Assembly: GCA_951799405.1 (NCBI GenBank)
Contig: OX637350.1
Span: 8,169,852-8,233,851 of the forward strand
Source: Agapetus fuscipes
Lineage: Eukaryota; Arthropoda; Insecta; Trichoptera; Glossosomatidae
Direction of reading: 5' to 3'
DNA length: 64,000 nucleotides
Each line of letters opens with the position of its first letter. Position 1 is the first letter of the stretch. This document shows positions 32,421 to 43,236 of this stretch, piece by piece. Below the pieces are notes generated by a model. The model was not told where the DNA came from. It made no database searches and saw only the letters and a list, made by a program, of their open reading frames with translations. The position numbers were made by a program, and so were the translations under genes.

Positions 32421-33246
32421 TAGTGCCGCTTGTATAGAAAATTAGTAATCCTCATTTTCACCTCTCTGCCTTGGGGGTCACCACCCACAACTGTTCAACT
32501 GCTCCTCCCATTCTATGTCGAACCAAACATAACATCAATACTACACAGAATTTTTATTTAATGTTGGAAAATGAACATTCAGGGTGTGTGCCTTAATGTC
32601 TTTTATTGCTTTCAACACGCCAAGTATGAATGAACAAAATTATACCACTGTTCATAAATTAGTATTTTTTTGTAATCTGCTCCAAATTAAGTAAATTGTG
32701 GTTTATATTTACAGAAATCTAAAATTGTATTTTGATAGTCTTATACTTTAATTTCCTTACAATTCCTGGACTTTTGAGGAAACTTGTCTTATAATATGTA
32801 AAATTAAAAATAGCCTCAGGAAGCTTCAAATACTTTTTGTTATCGTTAAGACTTTTTTTATAGAGATAAACTATTATAAGGAGATCAGTTTTAGGTCCAA
32901 AAAATGTTTTTACCTTTTTCAAAAAAAATCTAAGGAACTAATTAAACAGTGTTTTTCAACATTGGTGCTATGAGCAAAAAATCAAAGCGGTCTGACCGAA
33001 CAGTAAAAAAGATCACCGATGATATAAATAATCCTAATTTAAGCAGTACCTCCGTAATTTTAGAACAACTTTAAACAGTTTTAATGTGTAAAAATGTCTC
33101 CATTTTTGGAAATCTAAAATATTCTCTTAGCTCTTTAAAAAAGGTATTTAATTAAAAAATAAGATTTATATACCACCCACGAAAATGTTGAAATGTAGAC
33201 TTGAGCATTTATTTTTTGTCTGGCTAGACTGTTGACTAAACCAGAT
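32421..33246. other. Unassigned AT-rich stretch
   Basis: Nothing recognised. Confidence 0.35.
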
Positions 33247-33408
33247 TTCCGAGTATAAAGCAAAGCGATAAACTCCCCTCGATTACTTAAATTGAAAAAA
33301 TGTATAGAAGATTCAATAGCATCCCTTATGAGTGATTCAGTTTCATACAGTTTTTCTATATACACGATCGAGGTGAGTTAACTCGGCAGTGTTTTATACT
33401 CGGGGTAC
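33247..33408. mobile_element. Palindromic MITE M1, diverged copy
   Basis: The ends ttccgagtataaagc and gttttatactcggggtac fit the family, with a subfamily-like ccgag/ctcgg variant also seen at 1564-1573. The inner arms (actcccctcgattac, gatcgaggtgagttaac) still pair with each other. Confidence 0.6.
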
Positions 33409-34798
33409 AGCTCCCAGGAAATGACGTCCATTCTTCTGACAGGAGCCGAGAGCTGAAAGAGCGGGCTCAGATTGCCGAGGCTTTTATGCGACGTGTCACA
33501 CTTTCCGACAGACGAATGGCGACGGGATTAAAGATGGAAATGCATACGCTGCAAGTCTGCCGCTAGCTTGGTGCATCATGAGCTTTTACAAATAATCCTT
33601 TTTTATTTGAAATGGAAACGACATCATCCGTCATACTAATTCTTCCAAATAAAAATTATAATGTGATTCCATTGTAAAAAAGATGCAGAGGAATTTTGAT
33701 GTTTTCGTTTTTCTTTCAATGTTAGATTTTAGTAAGTATAAACCAATATTTGACAATTTTATTTTTTAATGAATTACTATTGGTCATATTCTTGCATTAT
33801 TGTTGGCTCATTGAAAGGAACCATCTATTGTGTGTGTGTTTTTTTTAATTAACATTTTTAATATAATTAATTGACGAGGCATTTACTTTGTAGTCTTTGA
33901 TTTTCTTTTAAATAAAAAAAAATGGTTTGTACCTGATTATATGAGGTTCGTTCATAAAACTGGTCGAACATTACTCAATTTCACTCATTTCTAACCATGT
34001 AAATTTTATTTTAATCAGGGAAGCCTATTTTACTTTTAGTTTTAGCAGTCTACTGAGATTTTTTTTTAATTCCTTACTTTTCCATTATAAATATAAAGGT
34101 AAGAAGTAAAGCGATGTGATTGGCAGTATAATAAGATATTGTGGTCATAAAAGATTATTAGATATCTAGAACCAGAACATTTTTCTACTAGAACAGTGCG
34201 AAGAATAAATCTCCACATGACCTGCTTTCCAAGTTCATAATTTTGTACATATAATTCGAAAAATAAACGCCTATCTCCAATTTAACCGTGCAATCAAAAT
34301 CGTATCGCTGTATTAAACCCAACATACATAATGACAATTCTCACCTTTTCAACTTGCACTTTTACTTTTTTTGAATTCTATTAAAAATAGTTAGTAGGCC
34401 AGGGTCACTAAAAACAAAAGGTCGTTGTAGATTGCAGTTTTAATTGTGGGCTGTGAGAACAATCACCGACACAACACGACCCGGGTAAGAGCGGTTTTTT
34501 TTGTCTATCTATCGCTCAGTGGCCGAATTAATTGAATAAAAATGTAGGTTAACTTGGCGCAGGTCGCGACGTCATTTCTTTTTTTTTAACGCGTTTTAAA
34601 TAACGCTTTACTTGTAGTAGGTACTAAGGCTGTATTTTATTTGAACCAAAAAATTATAGAGTTTCTATGACTGCGGATTTCAACACACTTTTTCATACCA
34701 GACTAATCCATAGCTCATTAAACTCTCTCTTCACATACGTGCCGAAATTATCTCATACACATCTCTCAAGGTGCTTCATAAGATGCATATATAAAGCT
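33409..34798. other. Unassigned; GC-richer patch 33420-33580
   Basis: The patch contains gacaggagccgagagctgaa and tttatgcgacgtgtcac. It lacks a clear splice pair. The rest is AT-rich with nothing recognised. Confidence 0.3.
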
Positions 34799-35026
34799 AA
34801 TAATCTATAATTTAAGTTGAAAAGATATATTACGTTTATGAATCATATTAAATACATTCCCATAAGCAGATATTTATAAGTTCGCGCTTACATAAAAACC
34901 CAACCTCAAATGAACATAAGCCCTACAACTCTTGACAACCTTTCCTGAAACAAGGGTGGCATTGGCAAAGTGAAACATCTTTTACAGTATGGGTGATCAG
35001 CCTAATACCAACCTATAAGTCATGGA
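34799..35026 (-). repeat. D-tail repeat
   Basis: It runs from taatctataatttaagttg to ccaacctataagtcatgga in plus-strand reading, with a deletion between cgcgcttaca and taaaaacccaacc. The 5' boundary is the common one. Confidence 0.75.
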
Positions 35027-35376
35027 AAAAAAAATACAGTGTAGAAAATCCTTCTAGAGGTTTTGAGTAACGGCACGACAAATCTCAATACCCCACTAGG
35101 TCTTACAATTGACCATGATCCTTACTAGAAATGCTGTGGGCCATGGGTTTTTTATTCCGATATTTTTTTGACCAAGTAGTACCAACCGATAAAGTAAAAA
35201 AACAAGTCCACACCAACGCATCTCATAGAATATTTGTGAATAATGTATGTGTGAATTTTGAATACAAATTTGAAAGCAACCAAAACCGTCTCTTGACAGT
35301 TTAGTAAAGTGTAAAATTTTGCTTCAAATTGTCTGCTTTGTTTCAGTGAACGCTCTTCATACTCGAACATCTAGAC

Positions 35377-35933
35377 CAGGGGTCTCCAAACTATTTTACC
35401 CAGGGGCCGTATTGAAATTTTGAGGTGGTATGGCGGGCCAACAGGATCTAGGTGATTTGTCCCCAAGGGTAGAAATTTTTGAAAATTTGACACTTGGAAA
35501 CAGTGTTTTTAAGCATTTCCATTATATTTTTTACAAAAAAAAATTTTTTTAAAGATATGTTTGAAGTGTCTTTTGGTGCTATTCTTAGATATTTTAGTCG
35601 TCTGTCGAGCCCACGCTTTGACAAACTAATGAGGCATTTGTATGAAGATCTGTCAATCCAAGATAGCCGCAAGTAAACAGCTGATTAGACTTCATACAAA
35701 TATTACCAAAATTCGGTAGGTAAGAATGACCGTGGTGATGAGACTTTCAAAGCGTGGGCTCAACGGACGACCAAAATGCCTAAGAATAGCACTGTTTGAG
35801 TTTAGTTCGCGCAGTTGATCTTTCAGTTCTCAATATCTAAAACAAAACTTTTTTATTGACGTCTGCGGACCGGACCAAATCCTTTCGCGGGCCGCATTTG
35901 GCCTGTAGGTAGGCCGTAGTTTTGATACCCCTG
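35377..35933. mobile_element. Non-autonomous hAT-like element
   Basis: The termini are CAGGGGTCTCCAAACT and AGTTTTGATACCCCTG, a typical hAT end, flanked by a perfect 8-bp duplication atctagac (35369-35376 and 35934-35941). The subterminal regions carry ggccgtattga and gcgggccgcatttggcc blocks. No transposase frame is present. A separate palindrome sits inside at 35577-35791. Confidence 0.88.
35577..35791. repeat. Palindrome inside the hAT-like element
   Basis: The left arm starts tgctattcttagatatttta and includes gagcccacgctttga. The right arm ends taagaatagca and includes caaagcgtgggctc. Arms of about 55 bp pair around a spacer containing aacagctgattag. It may be a second MITE nested in the hAT-like element, or simply part of its structure. 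Confidence 0.65.
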
Positions 35934-36195
35934 ATCTAGACTTAACGCCCGTTCACAAGTTTGTCATCATGAAGCCGTTCTCCTCAAAACATGGCATTCT
36001 TCACTGGAACTTTGCGTATTATTACTTTGTTAATTAAATTAACATGAAGCAGACTAAGTAATGAGTCCCGGGGCAGCGCCATCCACCATACTGTTCATTA
36101 TTTACGGAATTTAACTTGCCGCTTTTCAAGACGGGCCGGCGCCCCTATTCACAGCGTCATATTATTTTCTCAAGTGCTCAAAGTCCAGTTACTGT

Positions 36196-36440
36196 ATCAT
36201 TTCGTCGTTCCACTAGGGGAAGCCGGTACCTCTGCAGATGCGTCTCCACTTTTTTCTGTCTTTTCAAACCTCTTTCATCTCTTCAAAATTTATCACTTTC
36301 TTCATACATACTCTTCTCTTATTCTCACTCTGTGGGTTCCATTCTTTCGCAATCTCACCTATTTGGTCTATCCATTCTTTCCTCGGTCTTTCCCTTCTAC
36401 GCTGTCCTCTGTTATTTCCTCTGATTTTCCACGGTATAAT
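36196..36440 (-). pseudogene. LINE-C ORF C-terminal remnant
   Basis: The minus frame ending at 36213-36215 reads RPRKEWIDQIGEIAKEWNPQ, SENKRRVCMKKVINFEEMKE, a stop in place of C, then KDRKKWRRICRGTGFP. It is the longest LINE-C tail in the window and extends upstream to GQRRRE. The one stop and truncation make it inactive. Confidence 0.78.
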
Positions 36441-36549
36441 TCACACTCAACTAATCCATGGCTCAGCCGCCTACTAACGTGAATTTGCCTTGCAAAAAAA
36501 CGATGGTCCATGGATCAGCTACGGATCAAACGTGTTGTGAATAACCCTG

Positions 36550-36659
36550 AAAAAATATATGCAGACTGAAACTCGCCATAAGTGCTCATTTAGTTTCCAT
36601 ACAATTGTGGTGGAACGCCATGGTTGAGTTTAAACGAAAAGCTTTTATACTTGGGGTAC
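36550..36659. mobile_element. M1 right half, tandem unit 1
   Basis: It keeps gaaactcgccataagtgctc, tagtttccatacaattgtgg and the end gcttttatacttggggtac. The left arm is missing. A second right half follows about 190 bp on. Confidence 0.7.
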
Positions 36660-36738
36660 AGGAGATGTAAAATATATGAAACTAGTATAAAGTTTACTTT
36701 ACTCTTAAACATAAGTAATGACCAAAAATATACGAAAT

Positions 36739-36833
36739 ATGAAACTCGCCATAGGCGCTTTTTTTTAGTTTCCATACAATTTTAGTGAATTACTATGGTT
36801 TAGTTTAAACGTAAAGTTTTTATACTCTTGGTA
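36739..36833. mobile_element. M1 right half, tandem unit 2
   Basis: It starts at the same internal point as the previous half (gaaactcgccataggcgct) and ends tttttatactcttggta. Both are preceded by an aaaatata-type run, so the pair looks like a local duplication of an already truncated copy. Confidence 0.7.
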
Positions 36834-36956
36834 AATAAGAAATAAGATGGGGAACTAGTGTTAGGTTTTGTGCTCCCATTGTTCGCAAAGTCTGAGTCGT
36901 GATGTTCCATTGTTGGACGAAGAGGAAAATATCCTGTTCGGCAAGAATAAAAATTA

Positions 36957-37085
36957 ACGTTGTATCTCAACCATTGCGTTCAACAACAAAAATGTACGGC
37001 AATTAAAACAGCGCCTCTAATGAACGTTTAAATTTCTTTATATTTTTGGTAAACATGTGTGAGTTTTAACGTATGTACTTGGGCT
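36957..37085. mobile_element. Palindromic MITE M1, worn copy
   Basis: It contains tctcaaccattgcgttcaac, aaacagcgcctctaatgaacg and gtgagttttaacgtatgtac. The outer ends are mostly gone. Confidence 0.65.
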
Positions 37086-37600
37086 TCTCTTAACTCTTAT
37101 CGCGTTGTTCTTATTATTGTGAAGATGAAGGTGCAGACCTCTTAGCGACAATTCCTATATAAGTGGTTGGTACAAAATGGCTTTATAATGAGAAAAATAA
37201 TTGTACGTCCTCTTTTTAATCTTTATATTTTCCATTGTTATCCATTCCTTAAAAATCGCATTTTTCTATGAAGGCTAACACGAGCAAATGCAAAAAAAAA
37301 TTCTATCGTATGCAAGTATCGGCAATATAAAAATATCAAAACAAGCATAACAAAAATACCAGCAAGGTGTTTTCAGCCTTCACGAGAATTGGGTACCAGC
37401 CCCTTCGGGATCTATGAAGGCCCGCTAAGACCTACTCCCGCTAATTAATTATTGTTAAAATAATATTATGCGATAGATACCTATTATTGGAGCATTGGAG
37501 ATACTTATGTATTTGTATTATGTGTTTTGTGTATGTGCAACTCCTTTGTTCTGTTGGTGTCTTTAAGAATAAATAAATAAATAAAGCCCGGAAGGCTGTA
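37086..37600. other. Unassigned; possible LINE tail at 37380-37590
   Basis: The region ends in (aata)n at 37569-37585 after cagccccttcgggatctatg and tctgttggtgtctttaag. That is how LINE 3' ends look, but no coding part or second copy is present here. Confidence 0.35.
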
Positions 37601-37602
37601 TC

Positions 37603-37700
37603 TAAGGCCGGCCTCTTTACCTGTAAAAATAAATAGGTTTAACTCGCCACATGCGACCCCTTCGGGGCAAAACACGTCAAGAAGTTACAGTATATATGTA
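37603..37700 (+). repeat. SINE-3 3' part
   Basis: It reads ggccggcctctttacctg, taaaaataaataggtttaac, tcgccacatgcgacccc, ttcgggg and caagaagttacag, matching the 3' end of 21008-21336 in complement. The tRNA-like head is missing. Confidence 0.75.
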
Positions 37701-37864
37701 GCTTATCTGCGCTTATTCAATCCTCAAATGTCACAGTTTTCTATCAAGGCTTTTATACATATATTGAGAAAAGTATTGTTCTATGGTAATTATTGTCCTC
37801 GGTAAAAAAAATAACTTTAACCGAAAACATGGACGACAGTGTCAAATTTTCAGGGCATCAATCG

Positions 37865-37942
37865 CCACTCCTTTGTGGCACTACAAGTGTCATAGACCCC
37901 TAGAGTCTCTGAAATCCATTGGGTCTCCCGCAAAAAAAAACT
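37865..37942 (+). repeat. SINE-1 tail fragment
   Basis: It contains ctttgtggcactacaagtg, tcatagacccctagagtct and gggtctcccgc followed by an A-run. This is the A-tail form of SINE-1, without head or body. Confidence 0.7.
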
Positions 37943-38214
37943 TTCTTTGTTGGAATATTCTTTGCTTCTCGGCGTTTTTTTTTTCATTTTACTTTTAGAT
38001 TAAAATTTTCAAAGTCGAATATTACAGAGGAGTACACACGCCTACAAATTATCACGCAACAAAAGCTGAAAGATCTCCGCCTGCCTTAATACAATCTGAT
38101 AAGCAATTCAAAAGATATCTCTTCATTTCCCCAGTCGCTTACCTCGGAGGAAAGATAACGTGAAAAGTAATATCTAACAGAAACCTCCATACATTATATC
38201 CTCATCACTACTAA

Positions 38215-38345
38215 ACCCCAACGTTTATACTCAACCAAAGCATTTTGCAAAATTGTTTGTAAACTTAAAAAGCGCCTGTAGTAAGCGTTTTAGTTTCTGT
38301 ATACTTCTGGTAAAACGTTATATTTGAGTTTAAATATGAAGTCTG
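38215..38345. mobile_element. Palindromic MITE M1, copy
   Basis: Arms acgtttatactcaacc and gttatatttgagtttaaat flank the centre aaaagcgcctgtagtaagcg. Terminal blocks have decayed. Confidence 0.7.
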
Positions 38346-38350
38346 CTGTG

Positions 38351-39484
38351 GAATATGTTGTTCGCTTTACCGCTCAAATATGAAATTTGCTTACGTGTGA
38401 GAAAATTAAATATTTGCGATAACATGTTTTGGGGCCTCTCTGTACATCGTCATTGAGATGAATTTCATTGAAAACGCGCGAATAGATGTTTGCGCTTAGA
38501 CCCTTTACATAATACGTTTTCAGGATTTCCATAATGAAAAATAAACTGAATCAATAGTATTCAGAAAACTGGGTGTATGGCTGGCTTATACCTACACTAT
38601 CAGTGCTACTAACTAAACCTTTGACCCATATCTGATCTATGGATCATCGATTTTTGTATGGAAAATTCACCGCAAGCTGCGTATGAGCCATCACCATGTA
38701 TTTTGCACAAACACCAAAGTATGGATACATTATCAACAGCGCTTAATATTTATATTCGTTGTGTTTATTGTTTGTCATCATTTTGTTGACTTTAATCATT
38801 AAATTTACGCATTTTCACTGATCGTTACGATAATTTATTATTTCCCGCATTGCTTTAAATCAAATGATTTATCACACCAACATGTCGCGTCCTAAATATC
38901 ATGAATCATCATTTAACCAGACAAATAAAAGCGTTCACTTTTATTGATAATCTCAAATAGTGTCGAGTTTTATACAAGAGTTGTTGTACTCGGTGCATTT
39001 GTCTTCTGTCAAGATTGATATTTAAAACCACAGTTAGCCACATTAACATCGTTTTATAATGCAGTCTGTATCTTTCATTTTACTTGTGATCATTTACCAT
39101 GTTTTGTCATTATAAATGACCATAACTTTAGGGGCATTTTAAACTCCACCTTCATTGTATACGATGATTCTTGCTTGGTTTATTTCTTGTCTCTCGAAAT
39201 ATCAACCTAGAAGTTTGTTTTTCAAAACATTCTTGTGGTCCAGCATGGGAATTTAGCACTTATAAAGTTTGTGCTCACGAGCCAGTCTCCTATAAAGGTA
39301 ATAGGAGAACTAACGACGTTACACGACCAGCCGGCCATTGCTTTGGCTTTGTTTGCATATTGTGTTAGAGAGAAGACTAGTAGAGCAAGCTGTGGTCGCT
39401 AGACGATTTTTTATCAAACCTGCATATCCAAACTTTCTCATTAAAAAATAGTGAAATAACCTGATTATAATTGAATGAATATAT
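38351..39484. other. Unassigned; faint M1-like remnant at 38930-39000
   Basis: A gtcgagttttatacaagag ... gttgtactcggtgca stretch may be a last trace of M1. Otherwise nothing is recognised. Confidence 0.3.
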
Positions 39485-39728
39485 TGTTATGATTTATTTC
39501 TGGTTCAATTTTAATAAAGTGGCAGTTGAAGTTATCTTTTAACAAGTTGGTTAATTTTAATTTGACCCTACGAGATGCCTCTAGAATAAATATTTCCAGA
39601 GAGTGCGAGAAGTACAAAACAAAATATCAAACACTTATGTCTCACACACATATATATAACAAGTAAATACCTACGTTTAAATACACAATCATAAAAACAC
39701 GTAGGAATGAACTTATACATTCGTAACA
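39485..39728 (-). mobile_element. Diverged LTR related to LTR 2
   Basis: The minus strand begins TGTTACGAATGTATAAGTTC and ends aattgaaccagaaataaatc then ATAACA, matching both ends of the LTR at 18053-18429. The middle is shortened and the TATA region is missing. The flanks (atat, tttt) do not match, so no duplication remains. Confidence 0.6.
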
Positions 39729-40911
39729 TTTTTTTTTCTTCCAAGATATTAACTTATTCTTCCCATTTCTCCTATTCACTCTTTAAAAGACTAAATAAAG
39801 GTTGAAGATGAATTATATCGGAGAAATCAATTCCCCATCCCCTGAAAGTCCATCTAGCTAGCTATAGAAATAAACATGCAAGAAAAAAGTAAAACCGTTA
39901 CTAGGTGCACCAATTATCTTTTAGAGATGGAGTGTTAAATCTTTGAGTGTTGACGCTAAAATCCCTTTAATTAACTGGTACATCTTCTCAGCGCCTGTGC
40001 GTGAGCTTAAAAAGTGATTATTCATCGGAAGTACAAATTGTCGTCTGCTGGAATACTCGACTGAAAGCGATTGCGAATCACTCCAAATTCACTTCCGAGA
40101 GAGTATATTGGTAATGCTCTCTCCCTCTCTATCCGTCTCTCTCTTTCTCTCCTGGTCCCGCCCGACTGACAATGAGTGACATCTGTTTTTGTCCGTAATT
40201 AAACATCTGTAAATTTCGCCTACAATTAATTCGCGTGAAAACGAGAATTTGCCAGCGTATTCCAAAAGTCTCGTCTTTGATTGATTTTGCAAAGTTTTAA
40301 CGAATTTCATTGAAATAATTGTCAAACAAAATTTTTTGATTGACTGCCCGAAACAACTCGTAAATTGAGATTCTTCTATAGCTGTTTTTTTTAATTTTTG
40401 GTCGTATTCTTAAGATTTATCTTTACCAGTTTGAACTCACGAATACACTATTCACAGAGAGCATGAAAACATCTGTTCTTAGGACAACTTTTTACATTAG
40501 GTTACTTACTAGAAAAAGGACAAAAAAAGAAGAAACTTCACCTTTTGTTACTAAACGTAAAGCCTTAAATGAAATTATTTATTTCTTTTAAATTAATTTT
40601 TTGAGAATTCAAAAGACGCACGAAAAAGCTCTGCTCGCGTTTTTTCTAGTTTATTTTCAGATTACACGTGGCATCAGCCAGCTAATTTTTGTTATTTTTT
40701 TCTAGCAGCAACTAATGACCCTTTGCATGTTTCCGTGAAATAAAATTTCCGTTGGTCTTTTTGCGTTGACTGCGCGAGCGCAAACATAAATTTGGGTGCA
40801 CGTTCATGCAACTGGTGCAAACGTGTGAATTTAAATCCCGAAATTAGGTCGATGGTCGAGCTCACGCCCGCCCATTCCCAGTAACCACATCATCCATGTG
40901 AAATATACCAG
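39729..40911. other. Unassigned; CT-rich run at 40110-40155
   Basis: The run ctctctccctctctatccg followed by tctctctttctctcc could bind GAGA-type factors or be simple sequence. No gene seen. Confidence 0.35.
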
Positions 40912-41043
40912 CACCCCAAGTATAAGTTTAAATCAAATGAATAATGTATGCAGACTGAAAAAGCGTCTGTAGTGAACGTTTTAGTTTCCAAAAGTTTTTT
41001 TAGTAAAACGCCGTGATTAAGTTTGAACTTAATGTTGGGTATT
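40912..41043. mobile_element. Palindromic MITE M1, copy
   Basis: It begins caccccaagtataagttta, has aaaaagcgtctgtagtgaacg at the centre, and ends gtttgaacttaatgttggg. The left arm is shorter than the right. Confidence 0.72.
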
Positions 41044-41045
41044 AT

Positions 41046-41616
41046 GGTAATGTATAGCGTAAATGTGCACACTAGAAGAAATATTTACAACCAACTAAAA
41101 TGTAGGTCAAATGCTAAGGACCCTACTTAAGTATACTTTATAGCGCTCCCCACCCTCTACTGTGCGCATAGATTTAATAGAAACTTCACAATGTGCGCTT
41201 CGTTGAACTAAAAGTTTTTGCTTACGAATCTGTGCCATCTATATAATAAGTAAATACAATTAAAACTCTCTGTGAGCGTTTAAAGAAAATGGAAAATTCA
41301 ATTAATCTCGTATTCAATTCTGGGATAAATAAATTTGCTCCGAGAAACTTCTTTAGAAGTGCTGCAGGAGGTTTCTCTTGAAAAAATTGCAGTTTTTTTT
41401 ATATAATTTAATTTGTTAACTGTGAAACGAAGATAAATAAATATATTTCTGATGACGGTACACATGAGCTTATAACGAAATTTGAAAGAAATGCATTGTC
41501 TAAAGAATTGCACTCCATTTACATATTCTATTAAAGAAACTAAATGATTATTGTCAAGGAAAAATCGGTCTAGCAAGAGCTTTAACCAAAATATTGTACG
41601 GAAATTATGTGATTGT
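41046..41616. other. Unassigned AT-rich stretch
   Basis: No recognised gene or repeat. Confidence 0.35.
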
Positions 41617-41941
41617 ACTTCTTGACTGATACGTTGGTATGAGGCTGACCACCCGTGCTGTAAAAATCGGTTCACTTTTGCCAATGCCACCCCGGTTCAG
41701 GGAACGGCGGCAGGAGCTGCAAGGTTTATGTTCATAAAAAAAAATATGTGTGAGTGGGTGAACTTAAAGTTTTGTGTGAGTGAGTGCGGAATAAAGACAA
41801 ACCAAACAATAAAAGGGCCCTCGAGGTGTGCTACACACGAAAACGGCGCTTTAAAAAAAAAAAATATCCAAATATATATATATATGAGCTTTAAATGTTA
41901 ACATATTTTGCAGCTTAGATTATAGATAGATTATTATAGAT
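41617..41941 (+). repeat. D-tail repeat interrupted by foreign DNA
   Basis: The 5' part (41617-41735) runs from cttgactgatacgttggtat to caaggtttatgttcat. The 3' part (41885-41941) resumes at gagctttaaatgttaacat and ends cagcttagattatagatag. Between them are 150 bp containing an A-run, gtgtgagtgggtgaac, and a LINE-A type tail. Confidence 0.7.
41812..41880 (+). repeat. LINE-A type 3' tail
   Basis: It reads aaagggccctcgaggtgtgc, tacacacgaaaacggcgct and then A- and AT-runs. It is the LINE-A 3' UTR with little else, lying inside the D-tail repeat. Confidence 0.65.
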
Positions 41942-42275
41942 CAAGGCTTTATTTTACTTAAGGTGTTTTCGTGATTGTACAAAATTGTTACAAAATGCAG
42001 TTCTAAAATAACCTACTACGTTTATTTGTATTCGTTTAAATATATTTTATCTACTTAATGCAAACATTCTCAATTTAATATGCATCGTCTAAGCTTTCCG
42101 TACATTTTCTTTGCTTCCATTTTTTTACTTGACTTTCATGTAATATCTCTCCTTCCTTCATACACTGAAAGTTGCAAATTTCCGTGCACTTTGCCGGAGC
42201 GCGGCGTATATAAATATCCTGCTCCTTTGTGTTGTTGGTTTTCCACGTAAGACGCTGTGTTCCACCTCCTTTCTG

Positions 42276-42396
42276 TACCCCCAGTATTAACTCAAACTTA
42301 GCGTTACCAAAAAAATACATAGAAATTTAAACGCTCAGTAGAGATGCTGTTTTAGTTCCTATGCATTTCTTGGTGAACTCTTTGGTTGAGTTGAAG
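42276..42396. mobile_element. Palindromic MITE M1, copy
   Basis: It starts acccccagtattaactcaaac, keeps acgctcagtagagatgctg in the centre and tggttgagttgaag in the right arm. The right terminus is lost. Confidence 0.72.
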
Positions 42397-42510
42397 TCCC
42401 TTCACCGTCCTACATCGCCTCACGAAGTCCCCTATCATTGCATGGCACACAATATTACCTCTCCCCTGTAGCTTGGTGGAAAGATGTGAAATAATATTGT
42501 TGGTATAATG

Positions 42511-42924
42511 ATAATAATATGAAGATGATTTATTTGGTGAGCGCTGTTTTTGTGTGAATCACACCTCAACTAGAGGACCATGAAAAGTTCCGAAATGCAC
42601 TGAAGACTAGAAAAGTTCTGGCATCATTTGCACGAGCGCGCTTGGAGTGGATACATTACGAAATGGCGCTATAAAGAAATCATGAACTCATTATCATTAT
42701 CAAGAGCCCTCTGCAAGATTAGTCGTCGCTATAGAAAGCGCCAATTCTCAAGCACAATTGCTGGATGAACCTTTGATGACCGTTCTTTGGTAAAAAATAT
42801 GAATTTTTCTACCCTACGAAAAACATATTTAAAAACATAAATAGTTTGTTTTTCGTGCTCCGCCGAGATTCGAACCCACAACCTTCCATTTATGAGACGC
42901 TAACCACTAGACTACGGACCGGTC
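42511..42924 (-). mobile_element. SINE-1 with LINE-A type tail, split
   Basis: In plus-strand reading the tail gatgatttatttggtgagcg to tgaatcacacctcaa is separated by 126 bp from gagccctctgcaagattagt, the body, and a well kept tRNA-like head (gattcgaacccacaacc, ctaaccactagactacgg). No 5S head. Box B (ggttcgaatct in complement) is closer to a true tRNA than in the other copies. Confidence 0.78.
42573..42698. other. 126-bp insertion inside SINE-1
   Basis: The segment runs from ctagaggaccatgaaaag to ctcattatcattat. The joined SINE would read acctcaagagccctc, and tcaa occurs on both sides, so a 4-bp duplication is possible. It has no inverted ends or second copy in the window that I can see. Confidence 0.5.
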
Positions 42925-43236
42925 AAATTGTGGATTTCACCTTTCTCTGCATTTAAGTTTTACTTTTGGTATTTGGGTATTCAGTGAATGATAAAAATTA
43001 GTGTGTTCTAAAAATACTAAAAACTAGGTAACTTCGCGTACAAAATAAAAGGCACTGAATCTTTAAATGAACCAGTAAGAGAACAATAATTAATAGTCAA
43101 ATTATTTAAACTTGTACATACGAGTATTCACAAAGTTTTCTTTACGTTTCACATTATTCATTTAAAAGACTCTTCGCAATGTCGACAACAAACCCTTCAT
43201 TTTTGTGTAACAAAATATATACAGTTCATACAGGAA

